Source of the DNA: Hydrocarboniphaga sp.
GTDB taxonomy: Bacteria; Pseudomonadota; Gammaproteobacteria; Nevskiales; Nevskiaceae
DNA length: 64,000 nt
Reading direction: 5' to 3'
NCBI RefSeq assembly: GCF_028291725.1
Contig: NZ_JAQGNT010000002.1
Span: 1-64,000, forward strand
The position numbers and the translations under genes were made by a program. The first letter of the stretch is position 1; every line of letters starts with the position of its first letter. The notes under the pieces were generated by a model. That model had not been told where the DNA came from. It made no database searches and saw nothing but the letters and a program-made list of their open reading frames with translations. Positions 42,635 through 52,116 of the stretch are shown here, piece by piece.

Positions 42635-44980
42635 TTAAAAGCGGACGTTCAAAGTCGCAAGGTATGAACGAGGCGTGCCCGGGTAGTAACGCAGCCCGGA
42701 GTTGTTGACGCTAGCGACATAGTCTTCGTCGGCGAGGTTGTAGACGTTGAGCTGCACGCCGAGATTCCGGGTGAGCTCGTACTTCGCCATCGCGTCGAAC
42801 ACGGTGTAGCTGCCGATGTCGAAAACGCCGGCGGTCAGAGTGCCTGGGCTGTTATTGACGGTGCGCGCCTGAGAGTCGACGTAGCGGACGCCGCCACCGA
42901 TCTGCAGCCCGATCGGGAAGTCATAGGTGGTCCACAGCGTGGCGCTGTTCTTCGGCGAGAAGTTGATCGCGGCGCCGGTCTGAGTCGAGCTGCCGTCGGT
43001 TGCGATGGTGCCTGCGGTGACTTCGGTGTCCTGGAAGGTGTAGCCGGCGCTGATCTGCCAGGCCGTCGTCAGCTGGCCGACCAGGCCGAGTTCGACTCCC
43101 TTGACCTGCTTCTCGCCGTACTGGACGACGGTGTCTTCGCCCTGGCGCGCCAGATCGTTCTGGTTGGTGCTCTTGAACAGCGCCGCGGTTGCCGACAGGC
43201 GCCCTGCGAGGAAATCCCACTTGGTGCCGAACTCCAGGTTCCTGGCCTTCTGCGGTTCCAGCGCCGGGCTGTTGACGTTGGCCGCGGTCGCGCTCAGCGT
43301 GAAGTTGTCGCCACCCGGCGGACGCAGCGAGTTGGCGTAGGCAACGTAGACGCTGCCGTTGGCCAGAGGCTTGAACACCACACCGGTCTTCCAGCTCAGC
43401 AGATTGTCGGCGGCCTCGAGGTGGGCCGGAACCAGAGTACCGACCGGCAAGCTGGGATTGCTCGTGGCGGTTGCCAGCGAGACCGAGTCGGTCTTGGTCT
43501 CGTAACGCTCCCAGCGCAGGCCGCCGTTGAGCTGCCACTGCTCGGTCAGCTTGACGGTGTCGAACAGGTATACGGCGCCGGTCGTCGTATGGCCGTCGGC
43601 GTACGCACCGGTCGGCGCAACATCGGCCGCCGGGTCGCTGGGATTGGGGTTGTAGAGATTGGCGGGTGTCTGCGTCTGGCCGGTGACCAGGCCATAGCTC
43701 GGAGTGTCCTGCGACTCGTAGAGGAACTCGACGCCGCCGCTGAGCGTATGGCTGACCGGGCCGGTGGGCAGTTCGGCGGTGAAGCCGGTCTGATTGGTCA
43801 GGATCTGATTCTCGCGGAAGCTGCCCTGGCGCGAACGATTGACCGTCCACTGTGAGCTGTCCGGTTGCAGCACCGCCGGCGTGGCCGCGTCACCATCGTC
43901 GTCGTAAGTCAGGTTCGGCGCCTGCAAGGGTGCGGTCAGCACGCGCTTCTGCTCGCTCTTGCCGTAGCGCGACAGATTGCGGAACGTGAAACCGGGCCGC
44001 AGATCGTGCTCGATGCGCAGCGTGAACATGTTGGCGGTCAGATCCTCGTAGTCGGCATCCAGACCGTAGAAGTTCTTTTCATCGACCGTCTCGGCCGTGA
44101 CACCGGCGGCGTCCAGCGTCGGGTTGCGATAACCGTCGAGACCGATCGCCGCTATGCCGCCGTCCGGCACGTTGTCCTGGCGGATGTGCTGGCTGAAAGC
44201 GTAGATCCGCGTATTGGTGCCCAGGCCGAACGCGATTGACGGCGCGATACCCCATTGTTCGCGCTGAATGAGGTCACGACCGGCGACCCCACCGTCCTGG
44301 CCGACCAGGTTGAGGCGCACGGCGGAGTGCTCGCCTATCGTCTGATTGAGGTCGGCAGTCACGCGGCGTCGCGCCTCGCTGCCGTAGCTGATCGAGCCGC
44401 TGTCGGCGTTCTCGGCAACCGGGACCTTGCTGACGAGGTTCACGTAACCCGAGGCCGCACCGCGGCCGTTATCCGCGCCGGCCGGACCTTTGACGATCTC
44501 GATCTGCTCGATGTTGAACACATCGCGCACTGCCGCGCCGAGGTCGCGGACGTTGTCGAGAAAAATACTGCCCTGGGAATCGAAGCCGCGCATGAAGATG
44601 CTGTCGCCGCTCTGCGTATTGCCGTTCTCGCCGAGCTGGAAGGTGATGCCGGGGACGTTGCGCAGCGCATCGCTGAGGCTGACGGCGCCCTGGTCGGCGA
44701 TCAGCTCTTTCTTGATGACGGTGATCGTCTGCGGCGTATTCACCAGCGGCTGGGTGAACTTGGGCGAGGACACCGTATCGGCCTTGTAGCTGCCCTCGGT
44801 CTGGTCGATGACGCGAACCGCGGGTAGCGCCACGGCGCGTTCGCCGGTGGCCGAACTGCTTTCGATTGGGGGCGTCGTCGCGGCTGACGCCGGCTCGCCC
44901 TGCGTCATCCCCGGGCCGGCGTACACAGCCAAAACCGCCGCTGCCAGCGGCGTCATGCGCAACCTCGTCATTCGTGTCAC
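42635..44980 (-). CDS. TonB-dependent catecholate siderophore receptor (Fiu/PiuA-like)
   Basis: 781 aa. It has a signal peptide, then a TonB-box-like region (ALPAVRVIDQ) and a plug domain (PQTITVIKKELIADQGAVSLSDALRNVPGITFQLGENGNTQSGDSIFMRGFDSQGSIFLDNVRD). The beta barrel ends with ...GTPRSYLATLNVRF (terminal Phe). The closest remembered relatives are Fiu and PiuA, which import monomeric catechol or catecholate-iron. It heads the minus-strand iron-uptake run and has a Fur-like site 124 bases upstream. Confidence 0.9.
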   Translation of the reverse strand: MTRMTRLRMTPLAAAVLAVYAGPGMTQGEPASAATTPPIESSSATGERAVALPAVRVIDQTEGSYKADTVSSPKFTQPLVNTPQTITVIKKELIADQGAVSLSDALRNVPGITFQLGENGNTQSGDSIFMRGFDSQGSIFLDNVRDLGAAVRDVFNIEQIEIVKGPAGADNGRGAASGYVNLVSKVPVAENADSGSISYGSEARRRVTADLNQTIGEHSAVRLNLVGQDGGVAGRDLIQREQWGIAPSIAFGLGTNTRIYAFSQHIRQDNVPDGGIAAIGLDGYRNPTLDAAGVTAETVDEKNFYGLDADYEDLTANMFTLRIEHDLRPGFTFRNLSRYGKSEQKRVLTAPLQAPNLTYDDDGDAATPAVLQPDSSQWTVNRSRQGSFRENQILTNQTGFTAELPTGPVSHTLSGGVEFLYESQDTPSYGLVTGQTQTPANLYNPNPSDPAADVAPTGAYADGHTTTGAVYLFDTVKLTEQWQLNGGLRWERYETKTDSVSLATATSNPSLPVGTLVPAHLEAADNLLSWKTGVVFKPLANGSVYVAYANSLRPPGGDNFTLSATAANVNSPALEPQKARNLEFGTKWDFLAGRLSATAALFKSTNQNDLARQGEDTVVQYGEKQVKGVELGLVGQLTTAWQISAGYTFQDTEVTAGTIATDGSSTQTGAAINFSPKNSATLWTTYDFPIGLQIGGGVRYVDSQARTVNNSPGTLTAGVFDIGSYTVFDAMAKYELTRNLGVQLNVYNLADEDYVASVNNSGLRYYPGTPRSYLATLNVRF

Positions 44981-45103
44981 TCCCTACTGCGGTATGGATT
45001 GACGGTGGCTAGCAGCAATCCATATCGGCGCCCTTCCCGGCGCGATCATGCTTTGGCTTCCGCACTGGTTAATTTTTTTTAATTAACTGAACGCGATTCT
45101 ACA

Positions 45104-45118
45104 TGAGAATCATTAACA
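45104..45118 (-). promoter_or_regulatory. Fur-box-like site upstream of the siderophore receptor
   Basis: On the plus strand TGAGAAT-C-ATTAACA matches the 7-1-7 Fur consensus with two mismatches in the second half. An overlapping GATTCT...AGAATC pair strengthens the site. The surrounding 60 bases are AT-rich (AATTTTTTTTAATTAAC), as expected of a promoter for the receptor gene. Confidence 0.55.
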
Positions 45119-45213
45119 AATAAAAGTGGCAAATGCCGAGCTGGATGAGCTTTGCGAAACCCGGTACTGCAGGGGAATGGCCCGGGGTTGGCGAAGCCCA
45201 CCCCAGGCGGCAT

Positions 45214-45423
45214 CTACTTTTCAGGATTGTCTGGCTTGCCGGCCGACGGCGCCTTGCGCGCCGCTTCGACGACTTCGAGCACGTCGCCAGCCCACTCGCC
45301 GACTTCGCGCGCGACATCGCGTACCGCGCCGGTGATCACCGTGGTGATCCGCCCGACGCGCTCGGCGCCGGATTCGACCGCGACCTGCAATACGTCTTTC
45401 AACATCTCCAGCTTGCTCGGCAT
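45214..45423 (-). CDS. Small helical protein downstream of the desaturase
   Basis: 69 aa, MPSKLEMLKDVLQVAVESGAERVG followed by ITGAVRDVAREVGEWAGDVLEVVEAARKA. It is predicted to be almost wholly amphipathic helix, with a charged Lys/Pro tail. It starts 15 bases before the desaturase stop, so it overlaps that gene and is likely co-translated. No family is recognised; a lipid-droplet or membrane-surface (phasin-like) protein is one possibility, without direct support. Confidence 0.6.
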   Translation of the reverse strand: MPSKLEMLKDVLQVAVESGAERVGRITTVITGAVRDVAREVGEWAGDVLEVVEAARKAPSAGKPDNPEK

Positions 45424-45437
45424 TCCAGGTTCCTGGT

Positions 45438-46601
45438 TCAGGCGGCTACCGGCAGCATCGCAGAACGCGGCGGCAGCGCCAATTCGGCGATGCGCCTGAG
45501 TACGCTGCCAAACTGCCTGGCCAGCGAACCGGTGTTGTACGGCAGCCCGTAACGCCCGCAGATCTCGCGGACTTCGCTGGCAATTTCGGCGTAGCGGTGG
45601 CCAGGCAGATCGGGGAACAGATGATGCTCGATCTGGAAACTGAGATTGCCGCTCATGACATGGAACAGCTTGCCGCCCTCGATATTGGCGCTGCCGAGCA
45701 GTTGGCGAAGATACCAGTGGCCGCGGGTCTCGTTGGCTAGCTCGCTCTTGTCGAAGGTCTGCACATCGGCCGGGAAATGACCGCAGAAGATGATCGTGAA
45801 CGACCAGAAATTGCGGATCAGGTTGGCGCTGGCGTTGCCGGCGAGCGTGAACCCGGCAAACGGGCCGGCCAGCAGCGGGAACAGCGCATAGTCCTTGAGC
45901 CACTGGCGGCGGACTTTCTTCCAGACGCCCTGCAGCACCGGCTTGGCATCACGCCAGGAGCGCTTGCCTGCGATGACACGGTCGAACTCGACATCGTGCA
46001 GTGCAACACCGTACTGGAACAACGCGGCCAGGCCGAAGGCCATCAGCGGATTGGCCAGGTATTGCGGGCGCCATGGCTGCTTTTCGTCCATGCGCAGCAG
46101 GCCGTAGCCGACGTCGCGATCGACGCCGAGCACGTTGGTGTAGGTGTGGTGCATCACGTTGTGCGAATGGCGCCACTGGTCGCCGGGGCAGGCGGTGTCC
46201 CAGTCGAAGTTCTTGGAGTTCAGCGCCGGGTCCTGCATCCAGTCGTACTGGCCATGCATGACGTTGTGGCCGATCTCCATGTTGTCGAGGATCTTCGACG
46301 TCGCCAGCGCGGCGACGCCGCCCAGCCAGGCAGGCGGCAGAAAACCAAACTGCAGCAGGCCGCGGCCGGCGATCTCGAGGCTGCGCTGCAGCTTGACGAT
46401 GCGGCGGATGTAGGCGGCATCGCGCTCGCCGAGATCGGCCAGCACGCGCTCGCGCAGCGCGTCGAGTTCACGGCCAAAGGCTTCGATCTGGCTCGCGCTC
46501 AAGGCGGCGATCATCGGATTCGACGAGACGCTTGCGGCGGCCTTGCCCGGCAACTTCGAGCTCGGGTTGCGCGGTGTGCTCAGTGATTTGCTACGGGCCA
46601 T
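45438..46601 (-). CDS. Membrane fatty-acid desaturase
   Basis: 387 aa from ATG 46601. The three His boxes are present: H112-NVM-H116, H147-NVM-H151-H152 and QIEHH near residue 335. They sit among hydrophobic stretches (FGFLPPAWLGGVAALATS and LFPLLAGPFAGFTLAG). It belongs to the acyl-lipid/acyl-CoA desaturase family and introduces double bonds using electrons from a ferredoxin-type reductase, the neighbouring gene. Likely regulated by the divergent FabR/DesT-like repressor. Longer upstream frames overlap the reductase and are rejected. Confidence 0.92.
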   Translation of the reverse strand: MARSKSLSTPRNPSSKLPGKAAASVSSNPMIAALSASQIEAFGRELDALRERVLADLGERDAAYIRRIVKLQRSLEIAGRGLLQFGFLPPAWLGGVAALATSKILDNMEIGHNVMHGQYDWMQDPALNSKNFDWDTACPGDQWRHSHNVMHHTYTNVLGVDRDVGYGLLRMDEKQPWRPQYLANPLMAFGLAALFQYGVALHDVEFDRVIAGKRSWRDAKPVLQGVWKKVRRQWLKDYALFPLLAGPFAGFTLAGNASANLIRNFWSFTIIFCGHFPADVQTFDKSELANETRGHWYLRQLLGSANIEGGKLFHVMSGNLSFQIEHHLFPDLPGHRYAEIASEVREICGRYGLPYNTGSLARQFGSVLRRIAELALPPRSAMLPVAA

Positions 46602-46649
46602 ATCAGACTCCGAATTCGTTTTGGTTTGCTTGCGCATCCCACGGTCAAC

Positions 46650-46673
46650 GTCGGCAAAGGATTGCCGACCTAC
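46650..46673. repeat. Single family A arm between desaturase and reductase
   Basis: One 24-base arm ending GATTGCCGACCTAC occurs without its mirror partner, so only half of the usual element is present. It lies in the 100-base gap between the two genes. Confidence 0.6.
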
Positions 46674-46702
46674 GGTTTGAGCGGGCTTTCGTTTCATCAC
46701 GC

Positions 46703-47815
46703 TCAAATGTCGAGCGTCACGTCGCCGACGGCGGCGCTGACGCAGATCTGGATGTCTTCTTCGCCGCTGGACGACAGCCGGCCGCTGCGCAGGTCGCGCA
46801 CCACGCCCGAAGTCTTGCGGCAGGTGCAGCTGTGGCAGATGCCCATGCGGCAGCCCGACTCCGGACGCAGGCCCGCGGCCTCGGCCTGATCGAGCAGGCT
46901 GCGGCCGTCGTTGGCGGCGTAGCGCTCGCTGCGGACGAAGCGGAGTTCGCCACTGATCGTGTCCGGGTCCGCCGGGGCCGAGGTCGATGTGGCGGTAAAG
47001 CGCTCCAGTCGCAGCCTGGATTCGCAGCCAAGTTCGGCGCACAGCGCGCTGACCGCATCGATCAGCGCGGCCGGCCCGCAGACGTAGATTTCGGCGGCGG
47101 CCAGATCCTGGACCAGGCCGTCGAGATGCGCGCGGCCGAAGCGGCTACCGCCGCTTTCGCGGGTGCGGATGACGCGCAGCTTCCATTCGGGCTGTGCTCC
47201 GAACAGCTCGATCAGCTCATCGGCGAAAATCGTGTCCGCCGCGTTGCGCACGTAGTACAACAGGCTCAGCACGCCAGCATGGCCACCGCGAGCCAGGGTC
47301 CGCAGCATCGCCATGATCGGGGTGATGCCGCTGCCGCCGGCGATCAGCATCAGCGGAGCCGACACCGCCTGCGGCAATACGAACTCGCCTTCGGCCTGCG
47401 ACAGGCCGATCACCATGCCGACGCGGGCGTTGCGGTTCAGGTAGGCCGAGACCAGGCCCTCGTCCTGGGCCTTGACCGTGATCTCGATCAGGCCGTCGTG
47501 CGCCGCCTGCGCATCCGACAAGGAATAGCAGCGGCTGCGTCGCACGCCACCGATCTCGACCTGCACGCGGACATACTGGCCGGCCAGGAAACCCTTCCAA
47601 TGCCGGTTCGGCCGCATCCTCAAGCTGACCGAATCAGCCGTGGGCCGGGTGATCGACTCGATGCGCGCCCTGATCTTGTCCACCGACCACATCGGATTGA
47701 ACGGTTCCAGGAACCGGTCGACGCCATGTGGCGCGGTCAGTGCATTGACCAACCGTGAACCGAGGGCGCGGTTGAGACTGCCTGAGAGCATCGAATCGAT
47801 CATGGAACCGGGCAC
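46703..47815 (-). CDS. Ferredoxin reductase with 2Fe-2S domain, desaturase electron donor
   Basis: 370 aa. An FAD-binding domain (RSRCYSLSDAQ) is followed by an NAD(P)H domain (LMLIAGGSGITPIMAMLRTL, then EIYVCGPAALIDAV). The C-terminal plant-type ferredoxin carries Cys ligands CRMGICHSC and a distal IQICVSAAVGDV. It transfers electrons from NADPH to the desaturase and resembles the DesB-type partner of DesC in Pseudomonas-like operons. The GTG at 47815 or ATG 47803 is the start. Two operator-like palindromes lie just upstream. Confidence 0.9.
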   Translation of the reverse strand: MPGSMIDSMLSGSLNRALGSRLVNALTAPHGVDRFLEPFNPMWSVDKIRARIESITRPTADSVSLRMRPNRHWKGFLAGQYVRVQVEIGGVRRSRCYSLSDAQAAHDGLIEITVKAQDEGLVSAYLNRNARVGMVIGLSQAEGEFVLPQAVSAPLMLIAGGSGITPIMAMLRTLARGGHAGVLSLLYYVRNAADTIFADELIELFGAQPEWKLRVIRTRESGGSRFGRAHLDGLVQDLAAAEIYVCGPAALIDAVSALCAELGCESRLRLERFTATSTSAPADPDTISGELRFVRSERYAANDGRSLLDQAEAAGLRPESGCRMGICHSCTCRKTSGVVRDLRSGRLSSSGEEDIQICVSAAVGDVTLDI

Positions 47816-47827
47816 CGGTTGGCGTGA

Positions 47828-47845
47828 TGTGAACGTATGTACACA
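47828..47845. promoter_or_regulatory. FabR/DesT-type operator 1
   Basis: TGTGAAC-GTAT-GTACACA is an 18-base palindrome close to the reported DesT/FabR operator pattern (GTGAAC-N4-GTTCAC type). It sits 13 bases from the reductase start and 41 bases from a second copy. Confidence 0.6.
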
Positions 47846-47868
47846 TCCTAGGCAGCACCGATCCGGAA

Positions 47869-47886
47869 TGTCAACACTTGTTCACA
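47869..47886. promoter_or_regulatory. FabR/DesT-type operator 2
   Basis: TGTCAAC-ACTT-GTTCACA shares the half-sites of operator 1 and lies 64 bases before the TetR gene. Two sites in the divergent promoter region suggest autoregulation plus control of the reductase-desaturase genes. Confidence 0.6.
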
Positions 47887-47949
47887 TTCAGGTCTGCCGG
47901 TGCCGATGCCTGGGTATACTTCAGCATTAACCCTGTAGCCCCGTAGGCC

Positions 47950-48627
47950 ATGCCCCCGGTCAGCGATTCGATCAGCGAGAAACTCGAGCAGGTGCAGGCC
48001 GGGCGCGAAAGCCGGGGCCAGCGCACGCGCCTCGGCCTGCAGGAAGCCGCGCTGCGTCTGCTGGGCCACGACAAGAGCTTCAGCAGCCTGAGTCTGCGCG
48101 AGGTCACCCGCGAAGCCGGTATCGTGCCGACCGCGTTCTACCGTCACTACCAGACGATGGAAGATCTGGGCCAGGACCTGGTCACGGACTCATTCCGGAC
48201 CTTGCGCCGGATGATCCGCTCGGTGCGCAGCGAAGGCCTGCCCGACGGCAATGTCATCGGCCGCACCGTCGAAACCCTGGTCAAGCATGTGCACGCCAAC
48301 CGCATGCACTTCCAGTTCATCGCGCGCGAGCGCTACGGCGGCTATTCGAGCCTGCGGGTTTCGATCCAGCAGGAAATCCGCGCCTTCGGTGCCGACCTTG
48401 CGACCGATCTGGCGCGCTTTCCGGTGCTGGATCGCTGGGACGCGGACAGCATGGAGATGCTGACCACGCTGATGGTCAACGCGATGGTATCGATCGCCGA
48501 GCAGATTCTGGATGCACCGCAGAACGATGCGGCCGCGGAAGCGGAAATCGTCCGCCGCGCGGAACGTCAGCTGGTTTTCATTTCACTGGCGGTACCGGCC
48601 TGGCGGCCGATCAAGGCGGCGAAATAG
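47950..48627 (+). CDS. FabR/DesT-like TetR-family repressor
   Basis: 225 aa. The N-terminal helix-turn-helix is LSLREVTREAGIVPTAFYRHYQTMEDLGQDLV. The ligand domain (VHANRMHFQFIARERYGGYSSLRVSIQQEIRAFGADLATDL) matches FabR, which responds to acyl-ACP/CoA pools. It is divergent from the desaturase genes, with two DesT-like palindromes between. Predicted to tune unsaturated fatty-acid content. Confidence 0.88.
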   Translation: MPPVSDSISEKLEQVQAGRESRGQRTRLGLQEAALRLLGHDKSFSSLSLREVTREAGIVPTAFYRHYQTMEDLGQDLVTDSFRTLRRMIRSVRSEGLPDGNVIGRTVETLVKHVHANRMHFQFIARERYGGYSSLRVSIQQEIRAFGADLATDLARFPVLDRWDADSMEMLTTLMVNAMVSIAEQILDAPQNDAAAEAEIVRRAERQLVFISLAVPAWRPIKAAK

Positions 48628-48696
48628 CCGTCGCAGACCGCGCCTTCACAAACGTGGCACGGGTTCGATTCAGCCACACGCGTTCACTTGGAGTCG

Positions 48697-50388
48697 TCAG
48701 GTGGTTCCATCCCCGGAGTTCTCCAGGGCATCGGCTGGCGGCGTCAGCTGCCCGCCTTCCAGCTCCGCGCCACCGCTGCCAACCCACTGCTTAGGCAACT
48801 GCTTGCTAGGTTTGACCCCGAGCTTCTTCAGCATTTCGGCCTGGCGGATCACATTTCCGCCTCCCTCACTGAGTTTTTTCTTGGCGTCGTGGTAGCTGGC
48901 CTGAGCCTGCTCGATCCGCTCGCCGACTTTGTTCAAGTCGGTGACGAAGCCGACCAGCTTGTCGTACAACTCGGCGCCTCGACTGGAGATCTCCTTGGCG
49001 TTGCGGCTCAAGTCTTCCTGACGCCACAGGTTGGCAACGGTGCGAATCACGAACAGCAAGGTGCTAGGGCTGACCAGCAGCACGTTCCGCTCCCAGGCCT
49101 GCTGGAACAATTCCCGATCGTGGGTCACCGCCATCATGAAGGCGGGCTCCAGGGGGATGAACATCACGACGAAATCCAGCGAGCGGAGGCCGTAAAGCGA
49201 TTGGTAGTTCTTCTCCGACAGACCCTTGATGTGATTGCGGATGGCGGCCAGATGCCGCTTCAACGCGGCGAACCGCTCTTCGTCGGTGTCCGCCGACGCA
49301 AACGCGCGGTAGTCCGGCAATGTGAGCTTGGAGTCGACCACCAGATGGCGGTCGCCCGGCAGATTGATGATCACGTCGGGGATGAAATGGGTTTGTCCGT
49401 CGTCGGATTTGACGCTGCCCTGGCGCTGATAGTGCTGGTCGCGCAGCAGGCCCGCTTTCTCCAGCACGTCATCAAGGATGATCTCGCCCCAGTTGCCCTG
49501 AGCCTTGCGATCACCCTTCAGCGCCAGCGTCAGGTTGTTGGCATCCTGGCTCAGGGTTTGGTTCAACGTCATCAGCTGCTTGACCTGCTCGGTGAGCGCG
49601 CTGCGATCCTTTCCCTCGTTGACATAGACCTCTTCGACCTTGGACTTGAAGTCCGTGAGCTGCTGTTTCAACGGGCTGAGCAACTGGTCGAGGTTGGTCT
49701 GGTTCTGCTCGGTGAACTTGCGGCTCTTCTCATCCAGAATCTCGCTGGCCAGCGCCTTGAACTGATCCGACAGGGTCTGCCGGGCCTGCTCCAGAAGAGC
49801 GAGCTTGTCCTGCAGTTGAATACGCTCGGACGCCAGCTCCTGGCTCAAGGTGGCCACCGCGGTTTTGCTGCCGGCCAGTTCGTCGCTCAGTGTCTGCTTG
49901 TCGGCCAGCGCGGCTTTCAGATCGATCTCGATCTCCACAATGCGCCGCTGCTTCGCGGCGGTGTCCGCAGTGAGCTTGCCATTGGCTTCGCGCAGATCCG
50001 AAAACTGAGTGTTGAGTACCTGCAACGCAGTGGCGGCTTCTTTCTGCGCGGCCTCGAGCGTCTCGGCGGTTTGCTTCAACGCCGACTCCAGTTCGGGCAC
50101 GCGTCTGGCGCGCGCGCCGGATTCGGCGGCTTCGCGGATGGAAACATCCAGCGCGGCCTGCAAGGTTCTGGCGCGAGCCTCCGCCTCGGTCAGCCGGGCA
50201 TCGAGTTGGGCCAGGTCCTTTCTTGCCCCAGCGGCTTGTTCGGCCAGCGTGGCGCGCTCGACTTCGCTCCCGGCGGCCCCTTTCAGCTCGGCCAGCGACA
50301 GCCTGCTTTTCAATACGAGCCAGCTTGCCAAGACTCCGGCCAGAAGGCCGGCGATCAAGAAAACGACATGGATGGCAGCCAATTGCAT
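48697..50388 (-). CDS. rmuC: RmuC, DNA recombination-limiting protein
   Basis: 563 aa. An N-terminal membrane helix (AIHVVFLIAGLLAGVLASWLVL) is followed by a long coiled coil (residues about 30-250). The conserved nuclease-like RmuC domain follows: GNWGEIILDDVLEKAGLLRDQHYQRQGS, then PDVIINLPGDRHLVVDSKLTLPDYRAFA, then LRSLDFVVMFIPLEPAFMMAV. RmuC limits inversions at short inverted repeats and has been linked to defence in some bacteria. Its neighbour pspF is not functionally linked. Confidence 0.93.
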   Translation of the reverse strand: MQLAAIHVVFLIAGLLAGVLASWLVLKSRLSLAELKGAAGSEVERATLAEQAAGARKDLAQLDARLTEAEARARTLQAALDVSIREAAESGARARRVPELESALKQTAETLEAAQKEAATALQVLNTQFSDLREANGKLTADTAAKQRRIVEIEIDLKAALADKQTLSDELAGSKTAVATLSQELASERIQLQDKLALLEQARQTLSDQFKALASEILDEKSRKFTEQNQTNLDQLLSPLKQQLTDFKSKVEEVYVNEGKDRSALTEQVKQLMTLNQTLSQDANNLTLALKGDRKAQGNWGEIILDDVLEKAGLLRDQHYQRQGSVKSDDGQTHFIPDVIINLPGDRHLVVDSKLTLPDYRAFASADTDEERFAALKRHLAAIRNHIKGLSEKNYQSLYGLRSLDFVVMFIPLEPAFMMAVTHDRELFQQAWERNVLLVSPSTLLFVIRTVANLWRQEDLSRNAKEISSRGAELYDKLVGFVTDLNKVGERIEQAQASYHDAKKKLSEGGGNVIRQAEMLKKLGVKPSKQLPKQWVGSGGAELEGGQLTPPADALENSGDGTT

Positions 50389-50481
50389 GATGGTCTCGGT
50401 ACGGTGAGTGGCGGTACGACAACAACGTCAGCGGCCGGCGGGAAAAACGGGGCTTGCTCCTCCAGCGACGATCAGCATCGC

Positions 50482-51549
<1,068 letters not shown>

Positions 51550-51689
51550 GGTGGCAGTTTTCGCTGATCAGCTCACTAGATGGCGTTTTCTACCATAACT
51601 TTGCGCACATCGCCGATCGGACAACGGAGCTGGATCGAGATAAAAATTTAAAGCCTTTAAATTTCAAATAGATAAGCCGTTTTTTCGAG

Positions 51690-51706
51690 TTGGCACAAGC
51701 CTGGCA
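51690..51706 (+). promoter_or_regulatory. Sigma-54-like promoter of the psp operon
   Basis: TTGGCAC-AAGCC-TGGCA has the -24 GG and -12 GC dinucleotides with correct spacing (one mismatch to TTGCA). It lies between pspF and the small secreted-protein gene and fits PspF-dependent transcription. Confidence 0.7.
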
Positions 51707-51757
51707 ATAAGACTGGGGCACAAGCGCCAACACAAGCAACGCAAGGAGAGACTCACC

Positions 51758-52051
51758 ATGACCAACCGCCGCCCCCTCGCCCATGCAGTACTCGCAATCG
51801 CTTTGATCGGCGGCAGCGCCGGCGCGCAGGCTGCGGATGGCATGAGCAGCCGCGTCGCCTCCGGCCTCGGCCGCTGGATCGCCGCCCAGGGCAACGCCGC
51901 TCTCAGCGAGCTGAGCGAAGACCTGAAGCGCGATCTGGCCGAGCGCCTGCAGCCGCTGCTGCCGGCCAGCGATATGGTCGAAGCCGACCCTCTGCACAAG
52001 GTCGGCAACGAGCCGGGCGCCGCACCGAACACCGCCGCGCAGTCGATCTGA
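51758..52051 (+). CDS. Small secreted protein, first gene of the psp operon
   Basis: 97 aa with a signal peptide (AVLAIALIGGSAGAQAADG). The mature part SSRVASGLGRWIAAQGNAALSELSEDLKRDLAERLQPLLPA is amphipathic helical, with a flexible Pro/Ala tail. An AAGGAG ribosome site lies upstream. It lies between the sigma-54-like promoter and pspA, so it should be induced by envelope stress. No known family is recognised; it is not one of the classical Psp proteins. Confidence 0.75.
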   Translation: MTNRRPLAHAVLAIALIGGSAGAQAADGMSSRVASGLGRWIAAQGNAALSELSEDLKRDLAERLQPLLPASDMVEADPLHKVGNEPGAAPNTAAQSI

Positions 52052-52116
52052 TCGCCAGGCAGACCCGACACTTTTTCTCAACAACGTCACAATCACGTAC
52101 TGACCGGAGCTACACC

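Noticed and set aside
45121-45213. Possible terminator or repeat formed by AAAAGTGG...CTACTTTT
   Set aside because: The arms pair only partly and there is no clean T-run, so I could not support a terminator.
45438-47042. A 534-aa fusion of a reductase-like leader with the desaturase
   Set aside because: The leader is an out-of-frame reading of the ferredoxin reductase gene; desaturase homology starts at 46601.
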